Assembly (NCBI RefSeq): GCF_051660745.1
Contig: NZ_JBOFQF010000042.1
Location: 248,001-312,000 of the forward strand
DNA from: Segniliparus sp051660745
GTDB lineage: Bacteria; Actinomycetota; Actinomycetes; Mycobacteriales; Mycobacteriaceae
DNA: 64,000 nt
Direction of reading: 5' to 3'
The notes beneath the pieces were generated by a model, which was given only the letters and a program-made list of their open reading frames with translations, ran no database searches and was not told the origin of the DNA. The first letter of the stretch is position 1. Each line of letters opens with the position of its first letter. Shown here one piece after another: positions 32,384-41,191 of the stretch. A program made the position numbers and the translations under genes.

Positions 32384-33637
32384 GTGCGATCAGTCGCTGA
32401 ACAGCTCCGCCGCGTTTTAGCCGCCGCCGTGGCCCCAAGCCCCATCCGTGTGGCGATCTCCGAGGCGCAGGGCTTGCAGTGCGCTGAAGACGTCATCTCC
32501 GGCCGCTCCTTCCCCGGCTTCGACCAGGCCGCCGTCGACGGCTACGCCGTCCGGGGCGTGGACGTGGCCCTGCCCGAGGCGAACGACGAGAACCCGCAGC
32601 CAGACCCCCTGGTCCTGCCCGTGGTCGGCGACATCGTGGCGGGCAGCAAACAACCCGCCCGGCTGCAACCGCATCAGGCGGTGCTGCTGCAGACCGGCGC
32701 GCCCTTGCCCTCCCTCGCCGACGCGGTCTTGCCGGTCGCGTTCACCGATGGCGGCATCGAGCGCATCCGCGTCGACCTCGGCGTCCGCTCGGGCGACTTC
32801 GTCCGCAAGGCGGGCGACGACCTCAAGGCGGGCGACGTCGTGGTCCGTTCCGGCACGATCATCGGGCCTGCCCAGGTGGGCCTGCTCGCCGCGGTCGGAC
32901 GGGACCGGGTGCTCGTGCACCCCAAGCCCCGCGTCTCCGTGCTGTCGGTCGGCGGGGAGCTGATCGACGTCGACCGCACGCCGGGCAGCGGGCAGGTCTA
33001 CGACGTCAACTCGTACGCGCTCGCGGCGGCCGCACGGGACGCGGGGGCCGAGGCGCACCGGGTCGGCATCGTCGCCGACGACGTGCACGAGCTCAAAGAC
33101 ATCGTGGAAGGCCAGCTCGGCCGCGCCGAAGTGGTGATCATCTGCGGCCCGGTCGGCGGCGACGTCGGCCGCAACGTGAACCAGGCGCTCTCCGAGCTCG
33201 GCCCGTGGGAGGTCTCGCGGATCGCGATGAGCCCCGGCTCGGTGCAGGGCTTCGGCGCGCTCGGCGACGAGGGCGTCCCGACGTTCTTCATCCCGAGCAA
33301 CCCCGTGAGCGCGCTGGTCGTGTTCGAGGTGATCATCCGTCCGCTGATCCGCGCGGCGCTCGGCAGGCTCTCCCCCAGACGGCGCGTGGTCAAAGCCGTG
33401 TCGACCGAGACGCTCACCTCGGTGCTCGGGCGGACCAGCTACATCCGGGGCAGGCTCATGCGCGACGACGAGACCGGCGAATACCTCGTGGAGCCGCTCG
33501 GCGGAGTGCTCGCGAGCAACCCGCACCTGCTCTCCCAGCTCGGCGAGGCCAACTGCCTCATCAACATCCCCGAGAACGCCTCCGGGATCCGCGAGGGCGA
33601 GTCGGTGGACGTGATCTTCTTGGGGCAACGAGGCTGA
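32384..33637 (+). CDS. moeA: Molybdopterin molybdenumtransferase
   Basis: The 417-residue MoeA inserts molybdate into adenylated molybdopterin. It has SFPGFDQAAVDGYAVRG near the N-terminus (the conserved Asp region), VLLQTGAPLP, the MPT-binding region around VIICGPVGGDVG, and FFIPSNPVSALVVFE. The VGGDVG form replaces the SVGD motif, as in actinobacterial MoeA1. The start is GTG, ten bases after the galU stop. Confidence 0.94.
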   Translation: MRSVAEQLRRVLAAAVAPSPIRVAISEAQGLQCAEDVISGRSFPGFDQAAVDGYAVRGVDVALPEANDENPQPDPLVLPVVGDIVAGSKQPARLQPHQAVLLQTGAPLPSLADAVLPVAFTDGGIERIRVDLGVRSGDFVRKAGDDLKAGDVVVRSGTIIGPAQVGLLAAVGRDRVLVHPKPRVSVLSVGGELIDVDRTPGSGQVYDVNSYALAAAARDAGAEAHRVGIVADDVHELKDIVEGQLGRAEVVIICGPVGGDVGRNVNQALSELGPWEVSRIAMSPGSVQGFGALGDEGVPTFFIPSNPVSALVVFEVIIRPLIRAALGRLSPRRRVVKAVSTETLTSVLGRTSYIRGRLMRDDETGEYLVEPLGGVLASNPHLLSQLGEANCLINIPENASGIREGESVDVIFLGQRG

Positions 33638-33662
33638 GCTGACGACGGTGCTGAGCTAAACA

Positions 33663-34298
33663 ATGGCCAAGCCCCCTGCTCTCGGCCCGGTCAGAACATC
33701 CGGCGGCGAGGTGCGGCTGCGCCCGGTCCGGCTGACCGACGCGCATCTGTGGAGCCAGACGCGGATCGCGGACCAAGCGCACCTCGAACCATGGGAGCCC
33801 GGGCTCGGCCAGGGCTGGGAAAGCCGCCACCAAGCGCAGAACTGGCTCCCGCTGTGGCGGCAGCTGCGCGCGCAGACCAAAAAAGGCTTCGTGTACCCGA
33901 TGGTCATCGAGGCCGACCGGGCGTACGCGGGCCAATTGACCATCGGCGGGGTGCAGCGGGGCGCGCTGCAGTCCGCGTGGCTCGGGTACTGGGTGGCCTC
34001 CCGCGCCTGCGGCGGCGGCGTCGCGACGGCCGCGACGGCATTGGCCGTGGACTGGTGCTTCTCCTCGCTGCGCCTGCACCGGATCGAGGCCACCGTGCGC
34101 GCGGAGAACCATGCGAGCAGGGCCGTCCTGCGCAAACTCGGCTTCCGCGAGGAGGGCCTCATCCGCGATTACCTCCGCGTGCAGGGCGAATGGCGCGACC
34201 ACCTGCTGTACGGGCTCACCGCCCCGGAGGCCGGGGGCGGGATCGTCGCCCGCCTCGCCGGGGAGGGCAAGATCCTCGACGCGCCGCCCCGCCGCTAG
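33663..34298 (+). CDS. rimJ: GNAT acetyltransferase, RimJ type
   Basis: The 211-residue protein is like ribosomal-protein N-acetyltransferases (Rv0995). It shows EVRLRPVRLTDAHLW at the start, YWVASRACGGGVATAATALAVDW, the acetyl-CoA loop, and RIEATVRAENHASRAVLRKLGF, HKIE/E-type phrases common in RimJ/RimL (both quoted here in parts: RACGGGVATAA and NHASRAVLRKLGF). The protein substrate is not known. Confidence 0.88.
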   Translation: MAKPPALGPVRTSGGEVRLRPVRLTDAHLWSQTRIADQAHLEPWEPGLGQGWESRHQAQNWLPLWRQLRAQTKKGFVYPMVIEADRAYAGQLTIGGVQRGALQSAWLGYWVASRACGGGVATAATALAVDWCFSSLRLHRIEATVRAENHASRAVLRKLGFREEGLIRDYLRVQGEWRDHLLYGLTAPEAGGGIVARLAGEGKILDAPPRR

Positions 34299-34424
34299 AA
34301 GCCGTATCTCCGAGCCCCACCTGATCAGCCCGGACCCGGCGCGGCACCTCCCACTGCCCAACGAGCGGCGCTACCCTGAATCACACATGTGTCATTTATC
34401 TTCGACGTGAAGGAGCTGGGTCAG

Positions 34425-35348
34425 GTGTCAGTGCCCAATTCGATCCTCTCGGTGCTGCTCGTGGTGGTGTGGCTGTTCGTCCTCGTCCCCATGTTCGTCA
34501 ACCGCCGCCCGAAGGTGATGACCGTGAGCCAGACAGCGCTCAACACACGCGTCCTCTTCCGGGGCGGGCTCGACAAGCTCAAGCACCGCATCCGCCCCGG
34601 TGTCGCGGGCGAAGCCCCGATCGAGCGCGAGGACGACGAGGAGGAGGGCAGCACTGCCCGCCGCCCCGTCGCGGAAGTCTTCGCGGACGAGCACGAGGAC
34701 CTGGAAGCCGCCGACGAGGCCGAGTTCGTCGAGGACGCGGAGTTCGTGGAGAGCGATGGCCCGCCACGCCGGGCCCGTGAAGAAGAAGTCGTCGACGAGG
34801 CCGAGATCGTCGCCATCCGCGACGCGGACGACCGCTTCGAGGACCAGGACGACTTGTCCGAGCTGGAAGAGGAACGGCTTGAGCACGTCGCGCACCGGCT
34901 CGGCCGCGGCGGCTACAACCCGACCGCCGACGCCTCCGCCCGCGCGCAGCGCTACGCAGTCCGCCAGCGCATCGTGCTCGCCCTCTTGATCTCGTTCGTC
35001 GCCGCGACCGTGCTCGCCTTCGCAATGACTCCGTTGGTCTGGTACGCGGCAGGCGCGATCGCTGCAACGCTCGTCGGCTACCTCGCCTACCTGCGCCGCC
35101 AGGTCCGCATCGAGGAGCGGATCCGCGCCCGCCGAATGGCCCGTTTCGCCCGCAGCCAGAACCCGAGGCTGGATGTCGCGCCCGGCCCCCGCGCCGAGCG
35201 GCGCGGGCCGGAGCGCGCCGAGCAGACCGCGCGTCCCGTCAAGAAAGGCCGAGGCCCCCAGGTCGTGGCGATCGACGACGACGACCCCGATTTCGCGGAC
35301 CTGCCCTCCCCCAGCCACGGCCTCCTCCGCCGCGCCTCGGGCGAATAG
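34425..35348 (+). CDS. Conserved membrane protein, Rv0996-like
   Basis: The ~307-residue protein has an N-terminal membrane segment (residues ~5-25, ending VPMFVNRRP), a long acidic cytoplasmic linker (residues ~65-165), a second pair of membrane segments (residues ~185-230) and a basic C-terminal tail. This layout and the place after rimJ match Rv0996. Function unknown. The GTG at 34425 (MSVPNSIL) is preferred to the GTG at 34389, because family members begin just before the membrane segment. Confidence 0.8.
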   Translation: MSVPNSILSVLLVVVWLFVLVPMFVNRRPKVMTVSQTALNTRVLFRGGLDKLKHRIRPGVAGEAPIEREDDEEEGSTARRPVAEVFADEHEDLEAADEAEFVEDAEFVESDGPPRRAREEEVVDEAEIVAIRDADDRFEDQDDLSELEEERLEHVAHRLGRGGYNPTADASARAQRYAVRQRIVLALLISFVAATVLAFAMTPLVWYAAGAIAATLVGYLAYLRRQVRIEERIRARRMARFARSQNPRLDVAPGPRAERRGPERAEQTARPVKKGRGPQVVAIDDDDPDFADLPSPSHGLLRRASGE

Positions 35349-35383
35349 CCATCGGGCGCAGGAGACCAGGCTGACGGACGGAT

Positions 35384-35414
35384 TTGACGACCGGGCATCC
35401 CTATCAGGTACACT
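35384..35414 (+). promoter_or_regulatory. Promoter of the tRNA-Ala gene
   Basis: TTGACG (35384-35389) and TACACT (35409-35414) lie 19 bases apart, about 30 bases before the tRNA. Confidence 0.55.
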
Positions 35415-35443
35415 GGTCAAGCTCTGACGGCAGTCAGGGCGCT

Positions 35444-35516
35444 GGGGCTGTAGCACAGTTGGTAGCGCGCTTCGTTCGCATCGAAGAGGTCAGGGGTTCG
35501 ATTCCCCTCAGCTCCA
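35444..35516 (+). tRNA. tRNA-Ala (anticodon CGC)
   Basis: The acceptor stem GGGGCTG pairs with CAGCTCC (one G-U pair). The anticodon stem CTTCG/CGAAG holds the loop TTCGCAT with anticodon CGC at 35477-35479, which reads GCG. The T arm GGTTCGATTCC is normal. The 3' CCA is not encoded. Confidence 0.95.
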
Positions 35517-35522
35517 CAAAGA

Positions 35523-35558
35523 AGAGGCCAGGTCAGGAGAGTTCCTGACCTGGCCTCT
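35523..35558 (+). terminator. Terminator after tRNA-Ala
   Basis: Perfect 16-bp arms (35523-35538 and 35543-35558) with a four-base loop, followed by GTCGTTTTCC. Confidence 0.8.
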
Positions 35559-35645
35559 GTCGTTTTCCGCAGACACAGGCGAGAAGTGGGCGCGCAGGTG
35601 CTCTCGCCAGCTTCGCCGAGCGCTTCGGAAAACCGCGATTCACCA

Positions 35646-35651
35646 TAGGAT
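35646..35651 (+). promoter_or_regulatory. -10 box of a probable leaderless tetR promoter
   Basis: TAGGAT ends six bases before the ATG of the TetR gene. Confidence 0.45.
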
Positions 35652-35657
35652 AGGCAC

Positions 35658-36263
35658 ATGCCGAAGTGCTCTCCATCACATATTCGCCTGAACACCTGCG
35701 ACCGCAGAGCGCAGCTGCTGCAGGTCGGACGAGACCTTCTCGGCGAACGCCCCGACGGCGAGCTGCGGATCGCCGATATCGCCGAAGCGGCCGGAGTGTC
35801 CGCAGGCCTCATCTACCAGTACTTCGGCAACAGGCACGCGTTCGTGGAGGAAGTCGTCCGACACGAACTGCAAGCGCTGTTCGACGCAGTCGCTCCCGAT
35901 CCGACGACACCGCTGGAGACGCAGATGCCCGAGAAGGGCGAGAGGGTCCTCGACTATCTCGAAACCCATCGCAACGCGGTGCTCACCGTCCACTGGGCCC
36001 TGGCCCGCACCGACCCCGCGGTCCACGCCATCATCAAAGCCGCCCACCACAGGCTGCAGGGCCAACTGCTCGCCACGCTGTGGGCTGGACCAGGCCCGGC
36101 GCCCGGGCAACTGCGACTCGCAATCGCCGGCTGCGACGCGTACGTGACAGAGCTCTGCGTGCGCTGGATGGAGGACCCTGTGATCGACAAGACAGAATTA
36201 CGCGACCTGTGCATTCGGTCTGTCCTCGCCATCTTCGCCTCGGCGCAACCGGTCTCGCCCTGA
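35658..36263 (+). CDS. TetR-family transcriptional regulator
   Basis: The 201-residue protein has an N-terminal helix-turn-helix (residues ~20-65) with LRIADIAEAAGVSAGLIYQYFGNRHAF, quoted here as IADIAEAAGVSAG and IYQYFGNRHAF, the TetR recognition helix. The C-terminal ligand domain has no recognisable specificity. It stands alone between two terminators, so it may act on a distant or neighbouring target such as the DUF347 gene. Confidence 0.88.
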   Translation: MPKCSPSHIRLNTCDRRAQLLQVGRDLLGERPDGELRIADIAEAAGVSAGLIYQYFGNRHAFVEEVVRHELQALFDAVAPDPTTPLETQMPEKGERVLDYLETHRNAVLTVHWALARTDPAVHAIIKAAHHRLQGQLLATLWAGPGPAPGQLRLAIAGCDAYVTELCVRWMEDPVIDKTELRDLCIRSVLAIFASAQPVSP

Positions 36264-36330
36264 GCACGCGCCCCTCGTCTGGCCAGGAATCCCGGCGACC
36301 GCCGGGCGCTGCCTGAGCCAGAAACAGAGG

Positions 36331-36369
36331 ACTCAGGGCAGGTCGGAGATTCTCCGACCTGCCCTGAGT
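36331..36369. terminator. Bidirectional terminator between tetR and the DUF347 gene
   Basis: Perfect 19-bp arms (36331-36349 and 36351-36369) around a single central base, followed by TGTTTCC. The two genes converge on it. Confidence 0.75.
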
Positions 36370-36409
36370 TGTTTCCTGGTCGTTTCCTGCCGAGATCGGC
36401 GCGCGATGC

Positions 36410-37219
36410 TCACACAGCTTGCAGCTGGGGGTCCTCGTCCTCAGACCGGTCCTCGGCGCCCTGCTGTGGCTCCGCCTCGGCGGGGCCTTGGATTCGCCGA
36501 GGCACGAGGAGGACGAACGCGAGCAGCACTGCGCCGAGGCTGACGGCGGTCCAGGCCATATCGAGCCCGAGCCCGCCGCGCGACGCGGGGTGGATGAGGA
36601 GGTCGCCCAAGGTCGCGCCCAGTGGACGGCTGAGGATGAACGCAGCCCAGAACAGCGCCAGGCGCGAGATCGAAGTGAAGAAGTACAGCGCTGCGAGCAC
36701 CGCGAGGGCTGCGGCGAAGAGCCAGGCGGCCCCGTCGTCCCCCAAGCCGGTGTTGGAGGCGAAGTCTCCGAGCGCCGTGCCCAAGGTCTGGGACAGGAGG
36801 ATCGTGACCCAATAGAACGCCTCGGTCCTCGGCGAGGCGACTGTGGAGACCGCCACCGAGCCGGTCGCCTGCCGCCACAGGAAGAGCGAGGCGAGCGTCA
36901 GCAGCAAGAATCCGGACGAAGTTGCCCAGTACGGCCAGCCGAGCACGCGGTGCGGGTAGTCCGCCATCGCCGTGCCGACCGTCGTGCCCGCCGCGATGAC
37001 CGCCCAGTACAGCAGCGGATGGAACCGTTTCGCCCCGATCTGCGCGGCGGCCACCGCGATGTAGACCGCTGCCAGCACCAATGTGCCGACCAGGTTGCCG
37101 AGCGAGCTCTTCGTCACCGCGTCGCCCGCGACCTCGCCGAACGTGGTCGAAATGATCTTCATGACCCAAAAGACCGCCGTCACCTTCGCGACCTTGGTCG
37201 CGTACTCCTTCACCGGCAT
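36410..37219 (-). CDS. DUF347 repeat membrane protein (COG4705)
   Basis: The ~269-residue protein contains about four repeats of a two-helix unit, visible as FWVMKIISTTFGEVAGD, YWAVIAAGTTVGTAMADY, YWVTILLSQTLGTALGDF and FWAAFILSRPLGATLGD. Each carries a conserved Gly and Asp. This is the DUF347/COG4705 membrane family, sometimes annotated as a manganese transporter. It ends in an acidic tail. I start it at the ATG at 37217-37219 because the first repeat begins soon after; further upstream the frame enters repetitive DNA. Confidence 0.83.
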   Translation of the reverse strand: MPVKEYATKVAKVTAVFWVMKIISTTFGEVAGDAVTKSSLGNLVGTLVLAAVYIAVAAAQIGAKRFHPLLYWAVIAAGTTVGTAMADYPHRVLGWPYWATSSGFLLLTLASLFLWRQATGSVAVSTVASPRTEAFYWVTILLSQTLGTALGDFASNTGLGDDGAAWLFAAALAVLAALYFFTSISRLALFWAAFILSRPLGATLGDLLIHPASRGGLGLDMAWTAVSLGAVLLAFVLLVPRRIQGPAEAEPQQGAEDRSEDEDPQLQAV

Positions 37220-37337
37220 AACCCTGCTCGATCCCTTCGCTGCGCGCATCCCGTCGGACGCGGTTCTTCGCCACCATACCGACGCCGCTCTGGGTTTTCG
37301 ACAAGAGAGATATGGCCATTGGATGAACGGATCGGCG

Positions 37338-37381
37338 CTCTCGGGACAAAGACTCTCGGACAAAGACTCTCGGGACAAAGA
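37338..37381 (+). repeat. Three tandem copies of a 14-15-bp unit
   Basis: Units at 37338-37352, 37353-37366 and 37367-37381 read CTCTCGGGACAAAGA, with one G missing in the middle copy. They run directly into a long palindrome. Confidence 0.85.
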
Positions 37382-37421
37382 ATGGGACCCTGGCGACATT
37401 GTCGCCAGGGTCCCATTCTTT
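37377..37421. terminator. 45-bp near-perfect palindrome, likely terminator
   Basis: Arms of 22 bp (37377-37398 and 37400-37421) are perfect around one base; the hairpin ends in TTT on both strands. It lies downstream of the secreted repeat protein gene and upstream of the DUF347 gene. Confidence 0.75.
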
Positions 37422-37453
37422 CTGAGACAGGCTCAGTTCTGAGACAGGCTCAG
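37421..37453 (+). repeat. Two tandem copies of a 17-bp unit touching a stop codon
   Basis: TCTGAGACAGGCTCAGT (37421-37437) is repeated at 37438-37453. The second copy includes the TGA stop of the secreted protein gene (37450-37452, minus). Confidence 0.85.
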
Positions 37454-38241
37454 GGGTGGGCGCTGACGCCGCCCGCGCTCCCGCTGACACTGCCGCCGGT
37501 CACGCTGCCGCCGAAGCCGCCAGGGCCGCTGGCAGTCACGCTGCCGCCGCCGAAGCTGCCACTGGGGCCGGTGATGCTGCCGCCGGTCGGGCTGACGCTG
37601 GCGCCGCCAGCGGTGGCCGTTCCGGACGGGCCGGTCACCGAAGCGCCGCCGAGGCCGAGCGGACCGGTCACCGAGCCTGCGCCGGTGCTCACGCCCACGG
37701 ACGGGCCCGTGATGCTGCTGCCAGTCGGGCTGACAGTCGCACCGCCGGTGGAGCCCACCGCGACCGGGCCGGTCACCGAGGCGCCCGAGCCGAGCGGACC
37801 GGACAGGGTTCCGCCGCCGGTGCTCACACCGGCCGACGGGCCGACAATGCTGCCGCCAGTCGGGGTGACAGCAGCAGCGCCGCCATTGACCACGCCGACC
37901 GGGCCGGTCACCGTGGCTCCGGTGCCGAGCGGACCGGTCACCGCGCCCGTGCCAGCGGCCACGCCAACAGCGGGGCCGCTGATGGTGGTGCCCGTCGTCG
38001 ACACGGTGGCGCTGCCGCCGGTGGCCGCGCCGGACGGGCCGGTCGCACTGCCGCCCAAGCCGAGCGGACCGGAGAGGCCCACAGTCGGGCTGCTGAAACC
38101 GCCGGAAGGCCCATTCACTGTGAATGTCGGATCAGCCCCTGCCGCCGCGGCCAAACCGACCCCGGCGAAAGTCGCGAAACCGGCAATAGCCAGCGAACGC
38201 GGCAATAACGACGCGATGGCTGGCTTACGTGATCTGGTCAT
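37450..38241 (-). CDS. Secreted Gly/Ser/Thr-rich protein with four 45-residue repeats
   Basis: The 263-residue protein has a signal peptide with a basic start (TRSRK) and probable cleavage after the Ala run near GADP (residue ~36). The rest is very rich in Gly, Ser, Thr, Val and Pro with no Cys and hardly any charge. Four repeats of 44-45 residues cover residues 57-235; each starts (S/T)GPLG and includes TVSPTG-like and GPSVGVSTG-like phrases. This suggests a beta-helix or fibrous surface protein. GGAG precedes the ATG. I recognise no family and cannot give a function. Confidence 0.75.
   Translation of the reverse strand: MTRSRKPAIASLLPRSLAIAGFATFAGVGLAAAAGADPTFTVNGPSGGFSSPTVGLSGPLGLGGSATGPSGAATGGSATVSTTGTTISGPAVGVAAGTGAVTGPLGTGATVTGPVGVVNGGAAAVTPTGGSIVGPSAGVSTGGGTLSGPLGSGASVTGPVAVGSTGGATVSPTGSSITGPSVGVSTGAGSVTGPLGLGGASVTGPSGTATAGGASVSPTGGSITGPSGSFGGGSVTASGPGGFGGSVTGGSVSGSAGGVSAHP
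37537..38073 (-). repeat. Four 132-135-bp coding repeats
   Basis: The four protein repeats correspond to tandem DNA units of 135, 135, 135 and 132 bp. They have diverged at many positions, so the array is not a recent expansion. Confidence 0.75.
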
Positions 38242-39388
38242 GATACTCCAATCTGCGCGGGAACAACTCTGGTCCCCGCAGGGTGAAAGGGCGGTCCGCG
38301 TCTGCAGTTACGCGAATTCGACCTTGCGGAATATTGTGGCGGCGGCATCCGGTTTCTTTGCTGCGATAAAGGCAAAGAATGGACATGCCGCCATCTCTTC
38401 AGTTATGGCTCTTCAGTTGTCGAATATCAGCTTTTCTATCGCGATCCTCGTTGACCTCGATCACTGATGAATTGGATATTAGTGCGCCCTACGAACGCCT
38501 GTCAATCTCCCGAAAAGGGGGCGTTTATTACGATTTGGACAAGGCTGGCACAACAAAAGGCAACAGCGAATCCCTCCCCTTTCATCGTCCGCGAAGACTC
38601 TGCGAAGACCCCGAGGGAGCCCGCTGGGACTCGTCGCTCGCCATACGCGGAGGAGCCATGGTCAAGATCATGGAAGACTCCAAAAAGACATATCTACCTG
38701 CATTTTTATTTTCCCACACAGTCCAATTCGACCCTCCCCCGTATCGTCCCGGGAGTCGCCGGGCCACTCGGCCGACGAGCCTGCTCGACAGTTTGCGCAA
38801 ACGCACCATCTTTGAACGACAAGGCTCGGCGGGCAATATCGACATGGCCTTCTTTATGAAATTTTTACGCCGGAAAAACAGCCCTCCGCCGAGGCGAACT
38901 CATTGATGGGGACATTTTTCGAATGCTGTGTATTTGCTGCGGATTATCTGCGCGTCCACTGCCAATTCCGGCCATAGAATAATTCGTTGTAAAACGCTAA
39001 ACAATAGATAGGGCGGGGAGTCTTCAGGAACTCACGAGTAACATATCGAGGCCGTGCGGACAAAGGATTATCATAGGATGATTGGAGAATCTCGGGGAAA
39101 AGAAATACCAGACATACGAGCCCCTCTCGCCATTCCCCTCGAATTCGCCGTAAAAGATCTTGTCCAGGGCAAACCTTGTCTTCGGCCTCGTGCCCGCGTG
39201 GTCTCTGCGCCGACGAGGCCCCGTCGGGCCCGCGCTTTCCTCATCCTGTGATTCATTTCCCCTACCTGCGAGAATGGGCCGATATCCCCGCCGCCCGGAC
39301 CTGCTCGGCGGCTCGCTCGCCTAGCGTCCGTCGTAATTCTTTCGCGAAACCCCGCGAAACCCCATGGAGAGGACGTGACGGAGAGGAC
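38242..39388. other. Long intergenic region with lower GC, no convincing gene
   Basis: About 1.1 kb between the secreted protein and the ABC transporter. From roughly 38300 to 39150 the GC content is visibly lower than the window average, with many A/T runs. Frames at 38379-38906 (plus), 38467-38859 (plus) and 38582-38845 (minus) overlap each other, lack ribosome binding sites and resemble nothing I know. No transposase, tRNA or clear terminal repeats were seen. It may be decayed foreign DNA or a large regulatory region. Confidence 0.5.
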
Positions 39389-40360
39389 ATGACAACAGCC
39401 GCGCCCGCGCGGGCCCTCCCCGCCGCCAAAGCGACAACCGGGACAGCTTTGGCAGGCGCAGACCTCGCCGGCATCCGGACGGTCCCGCGCCGCCATCCGA
39501 TGCGATGGGTGCTCGCAGCGGGCGCGCTCGTCCTGTTCGCCCAGTTCGCCCATGGGCTGATCGTCAATCCGGGGTGGGACTGGCCGACGTTCGCCAAGTA
39601 CTTCACGGCGACCTCGATCGCGCACGCGCTGTGGACGACGGTGCGGCTGACCGCCTGGGGCACGGCGCTCGGCTTCCTGCTCGGCGGGCTGTTGGCCGCC
39701 GCACGCCTCTCGGCGAACCCGGTGCTGGGCGTCCTCGCCTGGGGCTATGTCTGGCTGTTCCGGTCGATCCCCCTCATCGTGCAGATCCTTTTCTGGTTCA
39801 ACATCTCCTACCTCTACAACAGCGTGGGCTTCGGCGTCCCCTTCGGCCCTGCGCTGTTCCACGTCGACGTCAACTCGACGATCAACGGCACGACCGCCGC
39901 CGTCGTCGCCCTCTCGCTGCACCAGGCGGCGTACGCGGCGGAAATCATCCGAGGCGGTATCGCTGCGGTCGACGCGGGCCAGCGCGAGGCGGCCGAGGCG
40001 CTCGGCGTCCCCAGGGTCCAGCAGACGCTGCGGATCGTGCTGCCGCAAGCGATGCGCGGCATCCTGCCCAACGCGGTCAACGAGATCGTCAACCTGTTCA
40101 AAGGGACCTCCATCGTGTCCGTCGTCGCCATCTCCGAGCTGTTCTACCAGGTCCAAATCATCTACGGGCGCAACGGGCGCGTCGTCCCGCTGCTCATGGT
40201 GGCGACGGTCTGGTACCTCGTGCTGACGACGCTGCTGACCATCGCGCAGCACTATGTCGAGCGGCACTTCGCCCGCAGCGTCGGACGCGCCAGCCCGGCT
40301 TCGCCGTGGCAGAAAGCCCGCGACCGATGGGCCGGGCTCGTGCGGGCGGCGCGGGCATGA
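39389..40360 (+). CDS. Polar amino-acid ABC transporter permease
   Basis: The 323-residue permease has a cytoplasmic N-terminus and five or six membrane segments. The HisM/GlnP-type coupling loop reads EALGVPRVQQTLRIVLPQAMRGILPN, quoted here as EALGVPRVQQTLR and LPQAMRGILPN. It imports polar amino acids, perhaps glutamate or a related compound. GGAGAGGAC lies directly before the ATG. It overlaps the ATPase gene by four bases (ATGA). Confidence 0.92.
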   Translation: MTTAAPARALPAAKATTGTALAGADLAGIRTVPRRHPMRWVLAAGALVLFAQFAHGLIVNPGWDWPTFAKYFTATSIAHALWTTVRLTAWGTALGFLLGGLLAAARLSANPVLGVLAWGYVWLFRSIPLIVQILFWFNISYLYNSVGFGVPFGPALFHVDVNSTINGTTAAVVALSLHQAAYAAEIIRGGIAAVDAGQREAAEALGVPRVQQTLRIVLPQAMRGILPNAVNEIVNLFKGTSIVSVVAISELFYQVQIIYGRNGRVVPLLMVATVWYLVLTTLLTIAQHYVERHFARSVGRASPASPWQKARDRWAGLVRAARA

Positions 40361-41151
40361 CGGCGGCGACGGCTCGCGCGCCCGCGCTCTCGGTCCGGGG
40401 CGTGCACAAGTCCTTCGGCGGCTCCGAGGTGCTGCGCGGCGTCGACCTCGACATCGCCGTCGGGGAAGTCGTCGCGATCCTCGGCCCCTCGGGCTCGGGC
40501 AAGTCGACGCTGCTGCGCGCGATCAACCACCTCGAACCCGTCGACCGGGGCCTGGTGCTGCTCGGCGGCGAGGTCGTCGGCTACCGCCTCCGGGGAGACA
40601 AGCTGCACGAGCTCTCCCACCGCGCGATCTTGCGGCAGCGCTCGCGCATCGGCTTCGTGTTCCAGGACTTCCGCCTGTTCGCCAATCTCACCGTGCTGGA
40701 GAACATCGTCCTCGCCCCGGTCTCGGCGCAGCGCCGCCGCCGCGCCGACGTAGTCCGGGAGGCCCGCGCCCTGCTCGGCCGGGTGGGGCTCGCGGACAAG
40801 GCGGACGTGTACCCGGCGCGGCTGTCCGGCGGGCAGCAGCAGCGCGTCGCCATTGCCCGCGCCTTGGCGCTCAAGCCCGAGGTGCTGTTGTTCGACGAGC
40901 CGACTTCGGCGCTCGACCCGGAGCTGGTCGGCGAGGTCCTCGCCGTGATCCGGGGCCTCGCCGAGGACGGCGCCACCTTGGTCGTCGTCACGCACGAGGT
41001 CGGCTTCGCCCGCGAGGCGGCGGACCGCGTCGTGTTCCTCGATGGCGGGATCGTCGTCGAGGAAGGCCCGCCCTCGCAGGTCCTCGACCGCCCCCAGCAC
41101 CCTCGGACCCGCGCGTTCCTCGAATCCGTCCTCGCGGCTCCCCCGCCCTGA
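40357..41151 (+). CDS. Polar amino-acid ABC transporter ATPase
   Basis: The 264-residue ATPase has Walker A GPSGSGKST, Q-loop VFQDFRLF, signature LSGGQQQR, Walker B VLLFDEPTSALDP and the H-loop VVTHE. It is closest in form to GlnQ/HisP. It powers the permease encoded just upstream. Similarity begins at the overlapped ATG at 40357. Confidence 0.94.
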   Translation: MTAATARAPALSVRGVHKSFGGSEVLRGVDLDIAVGEVVAILGPSGSGKSTLLRAINHLEPVDRGLVLLGGEVVGYRLRGDKLHELSHRAILRQRSRIGFVFQDFRLFANLTVLENIVLAPVSAQRRRRADVVREARALLGRVGLADKADVYPARLSGGQQQRVAIARALALKPEVLLFDEPTSALDPELVGEVLAVIRGLAEDGATLVVVTHEVGFAREAADRVVFLDGGIVVEEGPPSQVLDRPQHPRTRAFLESVLAAPPP

Positions 41152-41191
41152 CAGTCCCGCCCCGACAATCCCGCTCTGGCCAAGGAGGCCC

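Noticed and set aside
37083..37442. Plus-strand frame of 119 codons over the repeat cluster
   Set aside because: It reads through the palindrome and tandem repeats and opposes the DUF347 gene; not a plausible gene.
38379..38906. Frame of 175 codons in the low-GC region
   Set aside because: No ribosome binding site, overlapping alternative frames, mixed composition and no recognisable domain.
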